Below, in pieces: positions 16,643 through 25,925 of a DNA stretch of 64,000 nt. The position numbers and the translations under genes are program-made. The stretch lies in the NCBI GenBank assembly GCA_020721005.1, contig DYNP01000013.1, positions 1 through 64,000 on the forward strand, given 5' to 3'. The stretch is from Thiomargarita sp. GTDB taxonomy: Bacteria > Pseudomonadota > Gammaproteobacteria > Beggiatoales > Beggiatoaceae. Numbering within the stretch: the first letter of the stretch is position 1; each line of letters begins with the position of its first letter. Below the pieces are notes generated by a model. The model was not told the origin of the DNA and searched no databases. It saw only the letters and a list, made by a program, of their open reading frames with translations.

Positions 16643-18208
16643 TTATTCCTTAATTGAAGAAATTGAACCATTCTCAACACAGGACTCTATTTCAGCACAA
16701 AATTCCTGTTCCCCCCCTGAGTCCTCTTTTACACCACAATCCTCACTGTCTGGGCACGATTCTCGGTTAGTAGGGAGGGTCTGAACATTCTCTAAAAGTT
16801 TGGGTAGAGCATTACTGTTCCCATGAAATAACTTCTTGATTCGATAACGCAATGCCCCCGGTTGAATACCCAACAACTTAGCCGCTTGCACTCTATTCCC
16901 CTTCGCTTTTTTCAACGCCTCCAAAATAGCTTCTTCCTCTAAAGCACCCAACAAAGGATCCAACCCCCCTTTCGTAGGCTTCACCCTTTCCAAGGCTTTG
17001 GAATTTAACAGTATTGGGGAATCTTTATCTAGTAAATACAAATCTTTAGCCTCGATTTTCAAATTATCACAAAGCGCAGCTGCTCGTTCTAAAATGTTCT
17101 CCAACTCCCGGACATTCCCAGGAAAATCATGTTTTTTCAAACTGTCAATGGACTCCGCTGACATCGTCGGACACAGGTATCCAGGATCAAATGCCGCTCT
17201 CATTTTCTGAGCATAACCGTCCAGAATCTTTTTAGATAACAAAGGGATGTCTTCAACTCGTTCTCTTAATGGGGGAGAACGCAATTTAATCACATTGATC
17301 CGGAAAAATAGGTCTTCCCGAAACTTCTTTTCCTCAACTAATCTGGCTAAGTCCCGATTGGTCGCACTGAGAATTCTCACATCAACCGGTATTTCTTTTT
17401 GAGACCCAACCGGTCGCACCTGTCTTTCTTGAATCGCTCGCAACAATTTGACTTGCATAGACAAGGGTAGATCCCCAATTTCATCTAAAAATAAAGTACC
17501 CCCTTGCGCGGCTTGAAACAGTCCCCCTTTATCAACATGAGCCCCCGTAAAACTGCCCTTAACATGGCCAAAAAATTCACTTTCCATCAATTCACTGGCA
17601 ATAGCTCCACAATTGACTGGCACAAAAGGTCTATCAGCGCGTGGACTTAACGCATGAATCATGCGAGCAATAATTTCTTTACCTGTCCCTGATTCTCCAT
17701 GAATATAAACCGGAGACTGAGTATGAGCTAATTTTCCAATTTGCGCCCGTAAATTTTTCATTGCCTCCGTTTCTCCAAGCAAGCGAGTTTGCAGAAATTG
17801 CTCCCGGTCCTCAAATAAATGAGGTAACAAATGAGGCTTTTGGGAACTTAAAGCATTGGCAACTAAATTACGAAATTGTTGCAAATCAACCGGTTTGGTA
17901 AGAAAATCAAATGCCCCTCTTTTAAAGGCAGTTACCGCAGCTTCTACATCACCGTAGCCAGTAACAACCGCTATTGTGGTCCTGGGCGCATACTGTTTTG
18001 CCACCAATTCGACCAGATCGAGTCCATTGCCATCGGGTAAACGTATATCGGTAAAGCACAGATCAATGATTTCTTTGGAAAGTATGTCCTTCGCTGCGCT
18101 GAGAGTGGCTGCCTCCCGACATTCAATATTAAGAGGCTCTAAGGTCATGACCCATAACTGCCGAATATCATCCTCATCTTCCACAATTAAACAAACTGGT
18201 TTTGACAT
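16643..18208 (-). CDS. pilR: Sigma-54-dependent response regulator, PilR/NtrC family
   Basis: DNA-binding activator that drives sigma-54 promoters, classically pilA for type IV pili, after phosphorylation by PilS. The receiver domain has VEDEDD and the phospho-acceptor in CFTDIRLPDGNG. The AAA+ domain has GESGTGKE, GSFTGAH (sigma-54 contact loop, Ser in place of Ala) and TLFLDEIGDLP. The Fis-type helix-turn-helix is NRVQAAKLLGIQPGALRYRI. About 60 acidic/Cys-containing residues extend beyond it, which is longer than usual PilR. I chose the ATG at 18208 (521 residues), seven bases after AGGAG; in-frame starts further upstream overlap pilS. A perfect palindrome (16622-16641) directly follows the stop. 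Confidence 0.9.
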   Translation of the reverse strand: MSKPVCLIVEDEDDIRQLWVMTLEPLNIECREAATLSAAKDILSKEIIDLCFTDIRLPDGNGLDLVELVAKQYAPRTTIAVVTGYGDVEAAVTAFKRGAFDFLTKPVDLQQFRNLVANALSSQKPHLLPHLFEDREQFLQTRLLGETEAMKNLRAQIGKLAHTQSPVYIHGESGTGKEIIARMIHALSPRADRPFVPVNCGAIASELMESEFFGHVKGSFTGAHVDKGGLFQAAQGGTLFLDEIGDLPLSMQVKLLRAIQERQVRPVGSQKEIPVDVRILSATNRDLARLVEEKKFREDLFFRINVIKLRSPPLRERVEDIPLLSKKILDGYAQKMRAAFDPGYLCPTMSAESIDSLKKHDFPGNVRELENILERAAALCDNLKIEAKDLYLLDKDSPILLNSKALERVKPTKGGLDPLLGALEEEAILEALKKAKGNRVQAAKLLGIQPGALRYRIKKLFHGNSNALPKLLENVQTLPTNRESCPDSEDCGVKEDSGGEQEFCAEIESCVENGSISSIKE

Positions 18209-18224
18209 CATCAATCTCCTTAAG

Positions 18225-19883
18225 TCAATTAGAGAAATCCGGGTTGGCTTCGGCACTGCTAAAATGAATTCGGAAGCAACAACCTTCAGAAGTATTTGAA
18301 AATAGGTGTAAAGAGGCTTGATTAGCGGTACAAATTTCTTTTGAAATGTAAAGACCTAATCCAGTCCCACCACTCTCTGTAGTAAAAAAGGGTTCAAAAA
18401 TTTGCCCTTTTATGGTCTCATTGATACCTCGTCCATGATCCAGCACATCCAAATAAGGTTTTTCACAATGCGCTACTGTCAATTCCAAGAAAGGAGGCAG
18501 TTGAACCCGTTGACCTTGGCGCCGACTGTGACGCAATCCATTTTCACACAGGTTATTGACAACCTGCGCAAGTTGCATCGGATCAAAGCAAATGAGGGTT
18601 GGAACGTTGGGCACATGGATCAAAATGTCTTCGGAATTTAAGGCGTGTTGAGGTATGAAATCTTCGAGAAAAGTAGTTAACCACATTCTCAAATCAAACA
18701 ACTGAGTTTGAGCAGGTCCACGCCTACTCAGTTGTAAAATGTTCTTGACAATGGTGTCAATTCTTTGGGAATGATCGATGATAATTTTAGTCAAGCGTTG
18801 TTGAGAAGTGGAAAGTTGGGGCAATTCCGACAACAGTTGGGCGGCATGACTGACTGCGCCTAAGGGATTGCGAATTTCATGAGCAATGCTGGCGGTCAAG
18901 CGTCCCAAAGAAGCTAATTTGAGTTGTTCAGCTCGACGGTGCATCAGGGTGGCATCTTCCAAGACGATGAGCACACTGCGGTCTCTGCCTTGATGCAAGG
19001 CGGTAAAAGTCAAGATTAATTCCACTTCACCTTGGGTAGGTTTGAATGGAATGGGAGTTTTAATCTGCGCAATTTGCCAATTTCTCAATTGTTCGGCCAA
19101 ATCAGGCAAGATACTTTTCAGGGTTCGACCATTGGGTTGCTCTTTCAATCCCACAAGACGTTTTGCCGCCTCATTAAACAGGCGAATGTGTCCCATGGCA
19201 TCCATGACCACGATGCCCGATTCAATTTGTTGTACGATTTGGGCATTGAGTTGAGCTAAATATCGTAAGTGTTCCCCGCGCTGTTTGGCTAAAGTTTCAT
19301 TGATTCTAACGCGTTTGGCTAAGGAGAAGGCAAGAAAAGCGGTGGCGAAAAAGGTGACTCCCAACATGCCAGCATGAGTGTAACTGGTTTGCCCAAACCA
19401 AGTGTAAATGTCGGCAAGAGTGACTTGAATCAGGACACAGAGACTGGCTACTGCGGCAAAGAAAAATGCGGTTCGACCTTCGGTCAATAAACTGCCTCCA
19501 GCCACAGTGATCACTAATAGCATTCCCAAGCCACTGTTGACACCGCCACTGGCATGCATTAATAGGGTCAGGGCGAAGAGGTCGATGATCACTTGTCCCA
19601 AGACTTGAGTGTCGAATTGGAACCAACGGTGTCGAATTAGGTATTCGCACAATATGGCAAATCCACTGTAAAACCAGCTGACAATGACAAATAATCGCCC
19701 ATCAAATCCCCCCAAAAAGCTGGGCGCTATATCGGCTAGAAACAGTCCCAAAAAGACACTGGACACGGTTAATCGATAGAGATTGAAGAGGTAAAGGGGT
19801 TGCCAATCGGCTTCAGTTTGAGCAGTGTCCAGTTTGATGAGGGGGGAAATGGTGGCCGGGTCATGAAGATTGACGAGATTCAT
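18225..19883 (-). CDS. pilS: Sensor histidine kinase PilS
   Basis: Inner-membrane kinase partner of PilR. Residues 25-185 hold six hydrophobic segments, the PilS-type membrane domain. A PAS region follows (IVVMDAMGHIRLFNEAAKRLVG). The HisKA box is SIAHEIRNPLGAVSHAAQLL. The ATPase has NNLCENGLRHS (N box), DVLDHGRGIN (G1) and GGTGLGLYISKEI (G2). The 552-residue length fits. The ATG at 19883 lies inside the 3' end of the PP0621-like gene (23-base overlap), and pilR starts 16 bases after the stop, so the three genes form one unit. The retraction ATPases at 56-60 kb belong to the same cell function. Confidence 0.93.
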   Translation of the reverse strand: MNLVNLHDPATISPLIKLDTAQTEADWQPLYLFNLYRLTVSSVFLGLFLADIAPSFLGGFDGRLFVIVSWFYSGFAILCEYLIRHRWFQFDTQVLGQVIIDLFALTLLMHASGGVNSGLGMLLVITVAGGSLLTEGRTAFFFAAVASLCVLIQVTLADIYTWFGQTSYTHAGMLGVTFFATAFLAFSLAKRVRINETLAKQRGEHLRYLAQLNAQIVQQIESGIVVMDAMGHIRLFNEAAKRLVGLKEQPNGRTLKSILPDLAEQLRNWQIAQIKTPIPFKPTQGEVELILTFTALHQGRDRSVLIVLEDATLMHRRAEQLKLASLGRLTASIAHEIRNPLGAVSHAAQLLSELPQLSTSQQRLTKIIIDHSQRIDTIVKNILQLSRRGPAQTQLFDLRMWLTTFLEDFIPQHALNSEDILIHVPNVPTLICFDPMQLAQVVNNLCENGLRHSRRQGQRVQLPPFLELTVAHCEKPYLDVLDHGRGINETIKGQIFEPFFTTESGGTGLGLYISKEICTANQASLHLFSNTSEGCCFRIHFSSAEANPDFSN

Positions 19884-20139
19884 CAGGTAACCCTAATTGT
19901 TGATGTTCTCGACAACAGTAAAAGCCATGGGGACTTGAGATAGCTTCAACTTCTGGTAAATGGAGTCCACAGTGGACGCATTGTACAGTTTTCACTGTGG
20001 GAACAATTCGGTGATGAGTGGAATCAGATTTTTCGCTTGGGTCCATGGAGTGTTCCTTTCTACAGAGGTTGAGAAAATGTCTTCTGGCAAGAATCCAGGC
20101 AATCCACAGTATAATCAATACAATAAGTATTCTGAACAT
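19861..20139 (-). CDS. PP0621-family small membrane protein with zinc-ribbon-like Cys motif
   Basis: A 92-residue protein with one N-terminal transmembrane helix (FRILIVLIILWIAWILARR) and a C-terminal motif VQCVHCGLHLPE...GFYCCREH, a CxxC/CxxxH pattern that could bind a metal. The family is commonly encoded directly before pilS in gammaproteobacteria, as here, but its role is unknown. The start is the ATG at 20139, six bases after GAGG; an upstream TTG would add four residues. It overlaps pilS by 23 bases. Confidence 0.8.
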   Translation of the reverse strand: MFRILIVLIILWIAWILARRHFLNLCRKEHSMDPSEKSDSTHHRIVPTVKTVQCVHCGLHLPEVEAISSPHGFYCCREHQQLGLPDESRQSS

Positions 20140-20183
20140 AAATGTCCTCAATTAGGATGGGTAAAGGACGGTGAGTTGGTTTT

Positions 20184-20783
20184 TTAAGGGGGTGACGAGA
20201 GTAATTGAGCAATGTCTTGGGTTTCATAAATGACAATCCAACTGCAGTCATTGTCTAATAGTTTTTTATACCCACATCCGTTTAATTCAGTCAATTTCCA
20301 ATGTGATCGATGATTTTCATAAGGGTTAGCCGGCACTTCCTGAGGAATAAATTCTTTGGGAGTGCTGATCAAAGCGGCTTTGCTGGCCACTCGTTGTAAT
20401 TGAGCTAAAAACAGTTTTCCTCGCTCTGGATCAAAATGTTCTAAGATATCAATTGCCAACACCAATTCATAACTTCCAGTAGGCAAGGTGGCTAACAGTT
20501 CCAAAGCTTCTCCAACGAGCAGACGATTGTAGCTGTATTCATGGACTGGGGTAAAATAGCCGCCACATCCTTCAATGCCATCAATTTGAATTTGCCATTC
20601 TTCTTTAAAGCTTTGTCTGCCGACACCATTCTCAATTCGGAATAAATTGCTGCCTTCCAAATTGGTCCTGAGTAAAAAACCATATTGTCCCATGCCTACC
20701 CCAACGTCTAAAATGGTGTGCGGGAACAGTCGTTCAATATAGTTGAGAATGGTGGAGATTTGGGAGGTTTGACTGAATGGCAT
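20184..20783 (-). CDS. Class I SAM-dependent methyltransferase, substrate unknown
   Basis: A 199-residue Rossmann-fold methyltransferase. Motif I is TILDVGVGMGQYGFLLR and the motif IV region is YELVLAIDILEHFDPERGKLF, followed by ISTPKEFIPQE and NPYENHRSHW. The ATG at 20783 starts the conserved fold; an earlier in-frame start would translate a family B palindrome (20894-20928) and is rejected. Nothing in the neighbourhood indicates the substrate. It is 32 bases upstream of the PP0621-like gene start and could be cotranscribed with pilSR. Confidence 0.8.
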   Translation of the reverse strand: MPFSQTSQISTILNYIERLFPHTILDVGVGMGQYGFLLRTNLEGSNLFRIENGVGRQSFKEEWQIQIDGIEGCGGYFTPVHEYSYNRLLVGEALELLATLPTGSYELVLAIDILEHFDPERGKLFLAQLQRVASKAALISTPKEFIPQEVPANPYENHRSHWKLTELNGCGYKKLLDNDCSWIVIYETQDIAQLLSSPP

Positions 20784-20893
20784 AATCACAGTTACCCGAT
20801 AGGTAAAATTTATAAGGTTGAAACGATTGAGCTGGGAGGCAGGAAAAGCAGAAGTTTTTGTTTTAGATAGATTTTTGTTGCCTTCTCTTGATC

Positions 20894-20928
20894 GATGCGC
20901 TTCGCAAAAAACGCTCAGCACATCCTAC
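20894..20928 (+). repeat. Short interspersed palindrome, family B, copy 3
   Basis: Exact family B sequence starting GATGCGCTTCGCAAAAAACG and ending CTCAGCACATCCTAC. It lies between the ABC permease and methyltransferase genes. Confidence 0.8.
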
Positions 20929-20953
20929 TTTAAGTGTGCAACAGCAGGCTACA

Positions 20954-21745
20954 TCAGTCTTTAACATCCAGTTTGTCTCGTATTCTATCTCCTAGGATAT
21001 TGACTGCCAAGACAATAAGCAATAAACTGACCCCGGGCATGATCACCACGTGGGGCGCTACCAGTAGGTATTGAGTTCCGTCGCGAATCATGTTGCCCCA
21101 TGAGGCGGTTGGGGGTTGCACGCCCAAGCCCAGAAAAGAGAGACCGGCTTCTGCAATGACTACCCCGGCAATGCCAAAGGTGGCTTCAATGGTCAAAGGG
21201 GCCATGAGCAGGGGTAAGATATGATATCTTAGAATTCTTGGAGTTTGAGCGCCCAAAGCGCGGGCCGCCAACACATGTTCTCGATTCTTTAGGGAAAGTG
21301 TTTGGGCCCGAGCCAGGCGTGCAAATCCGACCCATCCCACTACGGAAAGGGCAAAGATCACATTGCTTAATCCGGGACCAAGTAATCCCGAGAGGGCAAT
21401 GGCTAATAAAATGCCTGGAAAGGCTAGAAAGATGTCCATGATGCGCACAATGACCAGGTCCACATATCCTCCCCACCAAGCGCTGATCATGCCAATTAGG
21501 GTGCCAATGGTTAGGGAGAGGGAGATGACCCAGAATGCGACTAAAAAAGAGGTGTGAGCGCCCATAATCAGACGGTCAGCAATGGATCGTCCCAGGTCAT
21601 CATAGCCTAACCAAGCGGAACTGGAAGGGGGGTTGAGAATGTGAGGTAAGGTGATGAGATCGGGGCTTAAGGGAAGTACTTGACTGAGTAAGGCGGTGAG
21701 CAACCAGCTGATCAAAATGATGGAAGGGAATAGGAGTTTAAACAT
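20954..21745 (-). CDS. Peptide/nickel-type ABC transporter permease (DppC/OppC family)
   Basis: Inner-membrane permease of 263 residues with about six membrane helices. The permease-ATPase contact (EAA) motif is AARALGAQTPRILRYHILP at about residues 163-181. GYDDLGRSIADRLIMGA near residue 47 is the usual DppC N-terminal signature. It overlaps the DppB-type gene by 8 bases and is translated after it. No substrate-binding protein or ATPase is beside the pair, so the substrate (oligopeptide, dipeptide or nickel) is undecided. Confidence 0.9.
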   Translation of the reverse strand: MFKLLFPSIILISWLLTALLSQVLPLSPDLITLPHILNPPSSSAWLGYDDLGRSIADRLIMGAHTSFLVAFWVISLSLTIGTLIGMISAWWGGYVDLVIVRIMDIFLAFPGILLAIALSGLLGPGLSNVIFALSVVGWVGFARLARAQTLSLKNREHVLAARALGAQTPRILRYHILPLLMAPLTIEATFGIAGVVIAEAGLSFLGLGVQPPTASWGNMIRDGTQYLLVAPHVVIMPGVSLLLIVLAVNILGDRIRDKLDVKD

Positions 21746-22661
21746 GATAGCGCACTCGTGGGTCTAGCCAGGCGTAGAGCAGGTCGGTTAGGGTATTGAT
21801 CACCACGTAAGTTAGGCTGATCAGGAGCACACAGGCTTGTACCACTGGGTAATCGCGTTTCTGAATGGCTTCTACAGTGAGTTGTCCAATACCTGGCCAA
21901 GCAAATACAGTTTCGGTGATCACAGCGCCTCCTAAAAGGGTACCCAATTGTAGGCCCAATAGGGTGATAATGGGCAGGGCAGCATTGCGCAAGGCATGGT
22001 GGATAATGATGGCGGGATCACTGAGTCCCTTGGCTTTGGCAGTGCGTATGTATTCTTCATTGAGTACTTCTAACAGGGTGGCTCGAGTCATCCGGGCTAA
22101 GATGGCAGCCAGTGCCGTTCCCAAAGTGAGTGCGGGTAAAATCAGGGAGCTGAATTCGGTGCGACCACTGACTGGCAACCATCCTAAGTTTAGGGAGAAT
22201 AATAGGATGAGTAGAGGTCCCATCCAAAAGTTGGGAATGGAGACTCCCAGTAGGGAAAAGGTCATGGCGCCATAGTCCCAGGCAGTGTCTTTGAAAACCG
22301 CCGCCAGGCAGCCCAAGGGTAAGGCAATTAGGAGGGCGACAAAGAGTCCAGCGAAGGTTAATTCTAGGGTGGCGGGCAGTCTTTCTAACAGCATTTCATG
22401 AATGGGGGCTTTGCTGTGTAGGGAATGGCCTAAGTCGCCTTGGAGCAGGTGACTGAAGTAAGTCCACCATTGGGTGAATAGAGGTTGATCAAGTCCCAAT
22501 TGAATTCGCAACTCCTCTTGAGCAGCTGGAGTGGCGGTTTCGCCCAGCATGACTTGTACCGGGTCTCCCGGAACTAAGTGGATGAGTAGGAAGACTAGGG
22601 TGATGACCCCTAAGACTACGATGAGTAGGCTGGAAAGTCGTGAGATGAGGAGTGTTAACAT
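21738..22661 (-). CDS. Peptide/nickel-type ABC transporter permease (DppB/OppB family)
   Basis: A 307-residue inner-membrane permease. It opens with the typical first helix and periplasmic loop (LLIHLVPGDPVQVMLGE) and has the EAA-like motif EEYIRTAKAKGLSDPAIIIHHALRN before TLLGGAVITETVFAWPG, a DppB/GsiC hallmark. First gene of a two-permease unit with the DppC-type gene; the ATP-binding and solute-binding subunits must be encoded elsewhere. lgt lies 186 bases upstream on the same strand. Confidence 0.9.
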   Translation of the reverse strand: MLTLLISRLSSLLIVVLGVITLVFLLIHLVPGDPVQVMLGETATPAAQEELRIQLGLDQPLFTQWWTYFSHLLQGDLGHSLHSKAPIHEMLLERLPATLELTFAGLFVALLIALPLGCLAAVFKDTAWDYGAMTFSLLGVSIPNFWMGPLLILLFSLNLGWLPVSGRTEFSSLILPALTLGTALAAILARMTRATLLEVLNEEYIRTAKAKGLSDPAIIIHHALRNAALPIITLLGLQLGTLLGGAVITETVFAWPGIGQLTVEAIQKRDYPVVQACVLLISLTYVVINTLTDLLYAWLDPRVRYHV

Positions 22662-22847
22662 AGAGAGGGTTTAATGGTGAGTTACAAGTTATGAAAGGTC
22701 ATGACGCTTCGTTTATGCACTCTACGTATTGATAACCACGACTGATGAGCTTGCTGTCGTCAGCCCATTCTAGCTGTGCTAATCACTTAAGATCTGAGGG
22801 GTAACATTCTTTATCCAATCATTACAAGATGTTGTAGGATGGGTTTT

Positions 22848-23633
22848 CTATTTAGCTGATTTTCGATAGGCCAGACCCAATAACAGGCCACCGGCAAGCA
22901 ACATGGGCAGGGTTAACAGTTGTCCCATGGTTAGCCAGTCGAAGGCGATAAATCCCAATTGAGGGTCAGGGGTGCGGACAAATTCTACCAGGAAACGGAT
23001 CAGTCCATAGCCTATCAAAAACAGCCCAGAGATTGCCATAGTGGGGCGGGGTCGGCGCGAAAATAGCCACAGTAGTGTGAACAGCACGAGTCCTTCCAAC
23101 AAGGCTTGATAGAGTTGGGAGGGGTGGCGCGGTAGGTTGTCAACGTGTGGAAAAACCATGCCCCAAGGCAGGGTTGTCACTCGTCCCCACAGTTCACCAT
23201 TGATGAAATTCCCAATGCGACCTGCCCCAAGTCCCAGTGGGACTAAAGGAGCGATGAAGTCAGTGAGTTCAAAAAAGCCTTTTTTCAATTGTCGAGCATA
23301 CCAAGCCATGGCGATGAGAACACCTACTAATCCGCCGTGGAAAGACATACCGCCTGTCCATATTTTGAGTATGGCGCTTGGTTGAGCCCAATAAGTCGAC
23401 GGATCATAAAATAGTACATAGCCCAATCGTCCCCCCAGTATGACTCCTAAAGCAGCGTAAAAAATGAGGTCACTTATTTGTTCGGGACGCAAGGGAGAAT
23501 GGGAAGTTTGACTGCGTTGTAGTCCGAGTCGCCAAGCAGCCATGAATCCTACAAGGTACATCAACCCGTACCAGTGAACTTTAAAAGGTCCCAGAGTCAG
23601 TAGGACGGGGTCAATATTAGGAAAGGTGAGCAT
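22848..23633 (-). CDS. lgt: Prolipoprotein diacylglyceryl transferase
   Basis: First enzyme of lipoprotein maturation; it moves diacylglycerol from phosphatidylglycerol to the lipobox Cys in the inner membrane. The 261-residue protein has seven hydrophobic segments, [11 protein letters not shown] near the N-terminus, [21 protein letters not shown] and the signature [16 protein letters not shown]. Its products in this window would include LptM and the predicted GH3 lipoprotein. The hypothetical Pro/Glu-rich secreted protein is upstream by 26 bases and may be cotranscribed. Confidence 0.96.
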   Translation of the reverse strand: MLTFPNIDPVLLTLGPFKVHWYGLMYLVGFMAAWRLGLQRSQTSHSPLRPEQISDLIFYAALGVILGGRLGYVLFYDPSTYWAQPSAILKIWTGGMSFHGGLVGVLIAMAWYARQLKKGFFELTDFIAPLVPLGLGAGRIGNFINGELWGRVTTLPWGMVFPHVDNLPRHPSQLYQALLEGLVLFTLLWLFSRRPRPTMAISGLFLIGYGLIRFLVEFVRTPDPQLGFIAFDWLTMGQLLTLPMLLAGGLLLGLAYRKSAK

Positions 23634-23659
23634 AGCCTTGATTTCTCGTTAGCGGAGGG

Positions 23660-24883
23660 TCATTGGTCATCTCCAAGTGGAGGACAAGCACCGGCCAAAT
23701 TTTTTTCTTCTTTGACCAGGCGCTCATTTTTGAAGTGGTAAACATTGCACTTCTCAGTATCTACCAATTCATACTGCCAGATGGAAGCTTTTTGGTAATC
23801 ATAATCCTCGTCATCGACAAAGTCAGGCAATCGTCCTTCTCGTTTGAGAATTTTGATTCGATCCCCTTTTGATGTGGATAATAGAATTTGATATTGACGC
23901 AAGTCCTCATCTTCCCCAGCCACTTCTTCGGTGGTTTCTGTTTCGACAGTTTCTTCTGTCTCTGCGATAGCCGCTTCCCCATTTTCCTTTTGATCTAAGG
24001 GGGTTGGAGGTGAGTTGGCAGTCTCATCTACGAATTGAGGACCCTCCTCTAAATCAGTCTCGGCGTTTTGAGAAGGGGGCGCATTCCCCTCTTCTGGCTT
24101 CTCTTTTGGGGTAGTTACAGGTAACGCAGGACCTTCTGTAGGTAACATAGGTCCTTCTTGACTACCGGCATCTTCTGCAGGATTGGGTGAAGTGTGTGCA
24201 GGTGTGGGATTTTGAAAGGCACGATCGCAATGTTCAAACCAAGCCGCAATAGGCCAGTTAAATGAGTGCTGTTTGCCAGTGGCAGTTTCAACCAAGGAAG
24301 CAATGTGATATTGTTGAGCAACATTTGGATAAAGTTCCAAGGCTTTTTGTCTGGCTTGTTGATAACTGGGATAAAGAGGTGAAGAGGGACCTATTGGATC
24401 GGCAAGGTATTTGAGACAGAGATCATTGATAGCCAGCAATGCTTGTTTTTTAGCTTGGGCATTCTTTTGAATAGCTTCTTTAAAATCGCCCATTTGCTGT
24501 TTTTGAGCCAATTGCCTCTCCTTCAATTCTTCCACGATTTGAATTTCTGCCTGAGTCACTTTATCTGTGAACTCCTGCTCACAAATGGCATAAGCTTCCG
24601 CAAAAGTTTTGCCTGCTAAAATAGCTTCACTTTGATACTGGTGAGTCGAAGTGTGCAAATCATCTTGCCTTTTCAAGGCACTTTCCATCTTGCGTCGATA
24701 TTTTTTGAGTAGGTTCTGCAAAACCTTCAGTGAACTACGGCTTTTAGGTGTATTCATAACCAAACCTCGCTCACAGGCACTGAGGGCAAGTTCAAAATTA
24801 TTGACAGCAAATCCGTCATTTGCCAGTGCGTTAGTATAGAATATCCATAAGCTTAGGATGGTAATGCACCATTTCAAATACAT
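23660..24883 (-). CDS. Hypothetical secreted protein with coiled coil and Pro/Glu-rich linker
   Basis: I do not recognise this 407-residue protein. A signal peptide (YLKWCITILSLWIFYTNALA, about 2-21) suggests export. Residues 30-160 are highly charged and helical, probably coiled coil, and include ACERGLVM, AYAICEQEF and LAINDLCLKY with regularly placed Cys. Residues 220-315 are a low-complexity Pro/Glu/Thr linker. The C-terminal 90 residues hold YDYQKASIWQYELVDTEKCNVYHFKNERLV and end in ACPPLGDDQ. It lies 26 bases before lgt. No enzymatic motif is visible. Confidence 0.65.
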   Translation of the reverse strand: MYLKWCITILSLWIFYTNALANDGFAVNNFELALSACERGLVMNTPKSRSSLKVLQNLLKKYRRKMESALKRQDDLHTSTHQYQSEAILAGKTFAEAYAICEQEFTDKVTQAEIQIVEELKERQLAQKQQMGDFKEAIQKNAQAKKQALLAINDLCLKYLADPIGPSSPLYPSYQQARQKALELYPNVAQQYHIASLVETATGKQHSFNWPIAAWFEHCDRAFQNPTPAHTSPNPAEDAGSQEGPMLPTEGPALPVTTPKEKPEEGNAPPSQNAETDLEEGPQFVDETANSPPTPLDQKENGEAAIAETEETVETETTEEVAGEDEDLRQYQILLSTSKGDRIKILKREGRLPDFVDDEDYDYQKASIWQYELVDTEKCNVYHFKNERLVKEEKNLAGACPPLGDDQ

Positions 24884-25216
24884 TGTGAACTCCCCAAGGT
24901 CTCGGTATAATGTAGAATGTGTTATGATTCCTACCAGTTGGTAGTTTGTGAAGTGACAGGACTCTGAAAATCACCACTTCTTTAGCGTGAATCTTAAAAT
25001 AGGTACTCATCATAGAATGTAATCTGTCAAGAGGATAAGCAATATTATGTGGGCTGTCAATATTCATTTTGAGAGAATTTTTTCAAACCAGCTTGACTGA
25101 GGATCGTTAAATTGTGCATACTAGCGTAGCTTAACTTAACCCAACCATTGCTTAAGACTGTTGTTGGGTTATAGAGCAAAAAAAATGCGCCACAACCCAA
25201 CCTACTCGGGTCCCTA
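24884..25216. other. Intergenic stretch between the hypothetical secreted protein and yrfG
   Basis: No gene is visible. It contains a 14-base palindrome CTACCAGTTGGTAG at 24931-24944 and, at about 25130-25200, degenerate inverted copies of the family C motif (TTAACCCAACC, CAACCCAACCTAC) also found near 55.8 and 60.1 kb. The promoter of the 23660-24883 gene should lie here. Confidence 0.4.
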
Positions 25217-25248
25217 GAAAAGAAAGGACTGGGAAAATCACAGTCCTT
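25217..25248 (-). terminator. Rho-independent terminator of yrfG
   Basis: AAGGACTG (25224-25231) pairs perfectly with CAGTCCTT (25241-25248) around nine bases, beginning three bases after the yrfG stop. On the minus strand the stem is followed by TCTTTTCT. Confidence 0.65.
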
Positions 25249-25250
25249 GT

Positions 25251-25925
25251 TCAGGGTAAAATCTCGGAAAAACAAGCAATCGTCTTAAATTCCGTAATCA
25301 TACGGGGAGGTTGCTGTCGATCAGGTTGTTGCACCGCCAACAAATGAGCAATACCATACTGTTGGGCAGAATACAGAATGGGCAAGCTGTCCTCAATCAA
25401 CAAAGTATTTTGCGGGTTAAAGGGCTCAACAATTTGCAACTTAGCCCAAAATGTTTCCTGTTCCTTGGGGATCCCAAGATCATGAGCCGTGACCATTTGA
25501 TTGAAATAACAAGCCAGTTGCGTTCTTTGCATCTTTAATGATAAACTCTTTGGGTGAGCATTAGTCACCAAGATAATCCTTTTTTGACGGATTTGTAAAG
25601 CCTGCAAAAATGGGATTACATAAGGTTGAATAGCAATCAAATCAGCAATTTCCTCCTTAAGCGCTGCCACATCTAATCCGGTCTCTTGGCTCCAAAAATC
25701 CACACAATACCATTCCAATTGTCCCAAGCGAGTCGCATAACGACTCAACAGAGAATGGCGGGCTACCTCCACACTCAAACCTTCCTTCTCAGCATACCGT
25801 TTGGGCAAATGATGTAACCAAAATTGATTATCATAATGCAAATCTAATAAGGTCCCATCCATATCCAATAACACTGTGTCAATACTTGACCAATCCACCC
25901 CATTCTTTTGTAACATATTGATCAT
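25251..25925 (-). CDS. yrfG: GMP/IMP nucleotidase (YrfG-type HAD hydrolase)
   Basis: HAD-superfamily phosphatase that dephosphorylates purine nucleoside monophosphates in the family. Motif I is VLLDMDGTLLDL, motif II ILVTNAHPKS, the motif III Lys lies near DLGIPKEQETFW, and motif IV is TLLIEDSLPIL. FWLHHLPKRYAEKEGLS is typical of the YrfG group. I chose the ATG at 25925 (224 residues), ten bases after AGGAG; the longer in-frame start would run through the opposing lptM gene. Its ATG shares the tetranucleotide CATG with the divergent lptM start, so the two genes leave no intergenic space. Confidence 0.85.
   Translation of the reverse strand: MINMLQKNGVDWSSIDTVLLDMDGTLLDLHYDNQFWLHHLPKRYAEKEGLSVEVARHSLLSRYATRLGQLEWYCVDFWSQETGLDVAALKEEIADLIAIQPYVIPFLQALQIRQKRIILVTNAHPKSLSLKMQRTQLACYFNQMVTAHDLGIPKEQETFWAKLQIVEPFNPQNTLLIEDSLPILYSAQQYGIAHLLAVQQPDRQQPPRMITEFKTIACFSEILP

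Noticed and set aside
20784-20921. 46-residue N-terminal extension of the methyltransferase
   Set aside because: It would translate a family B palindrome; the fold starts at the internal ATG.
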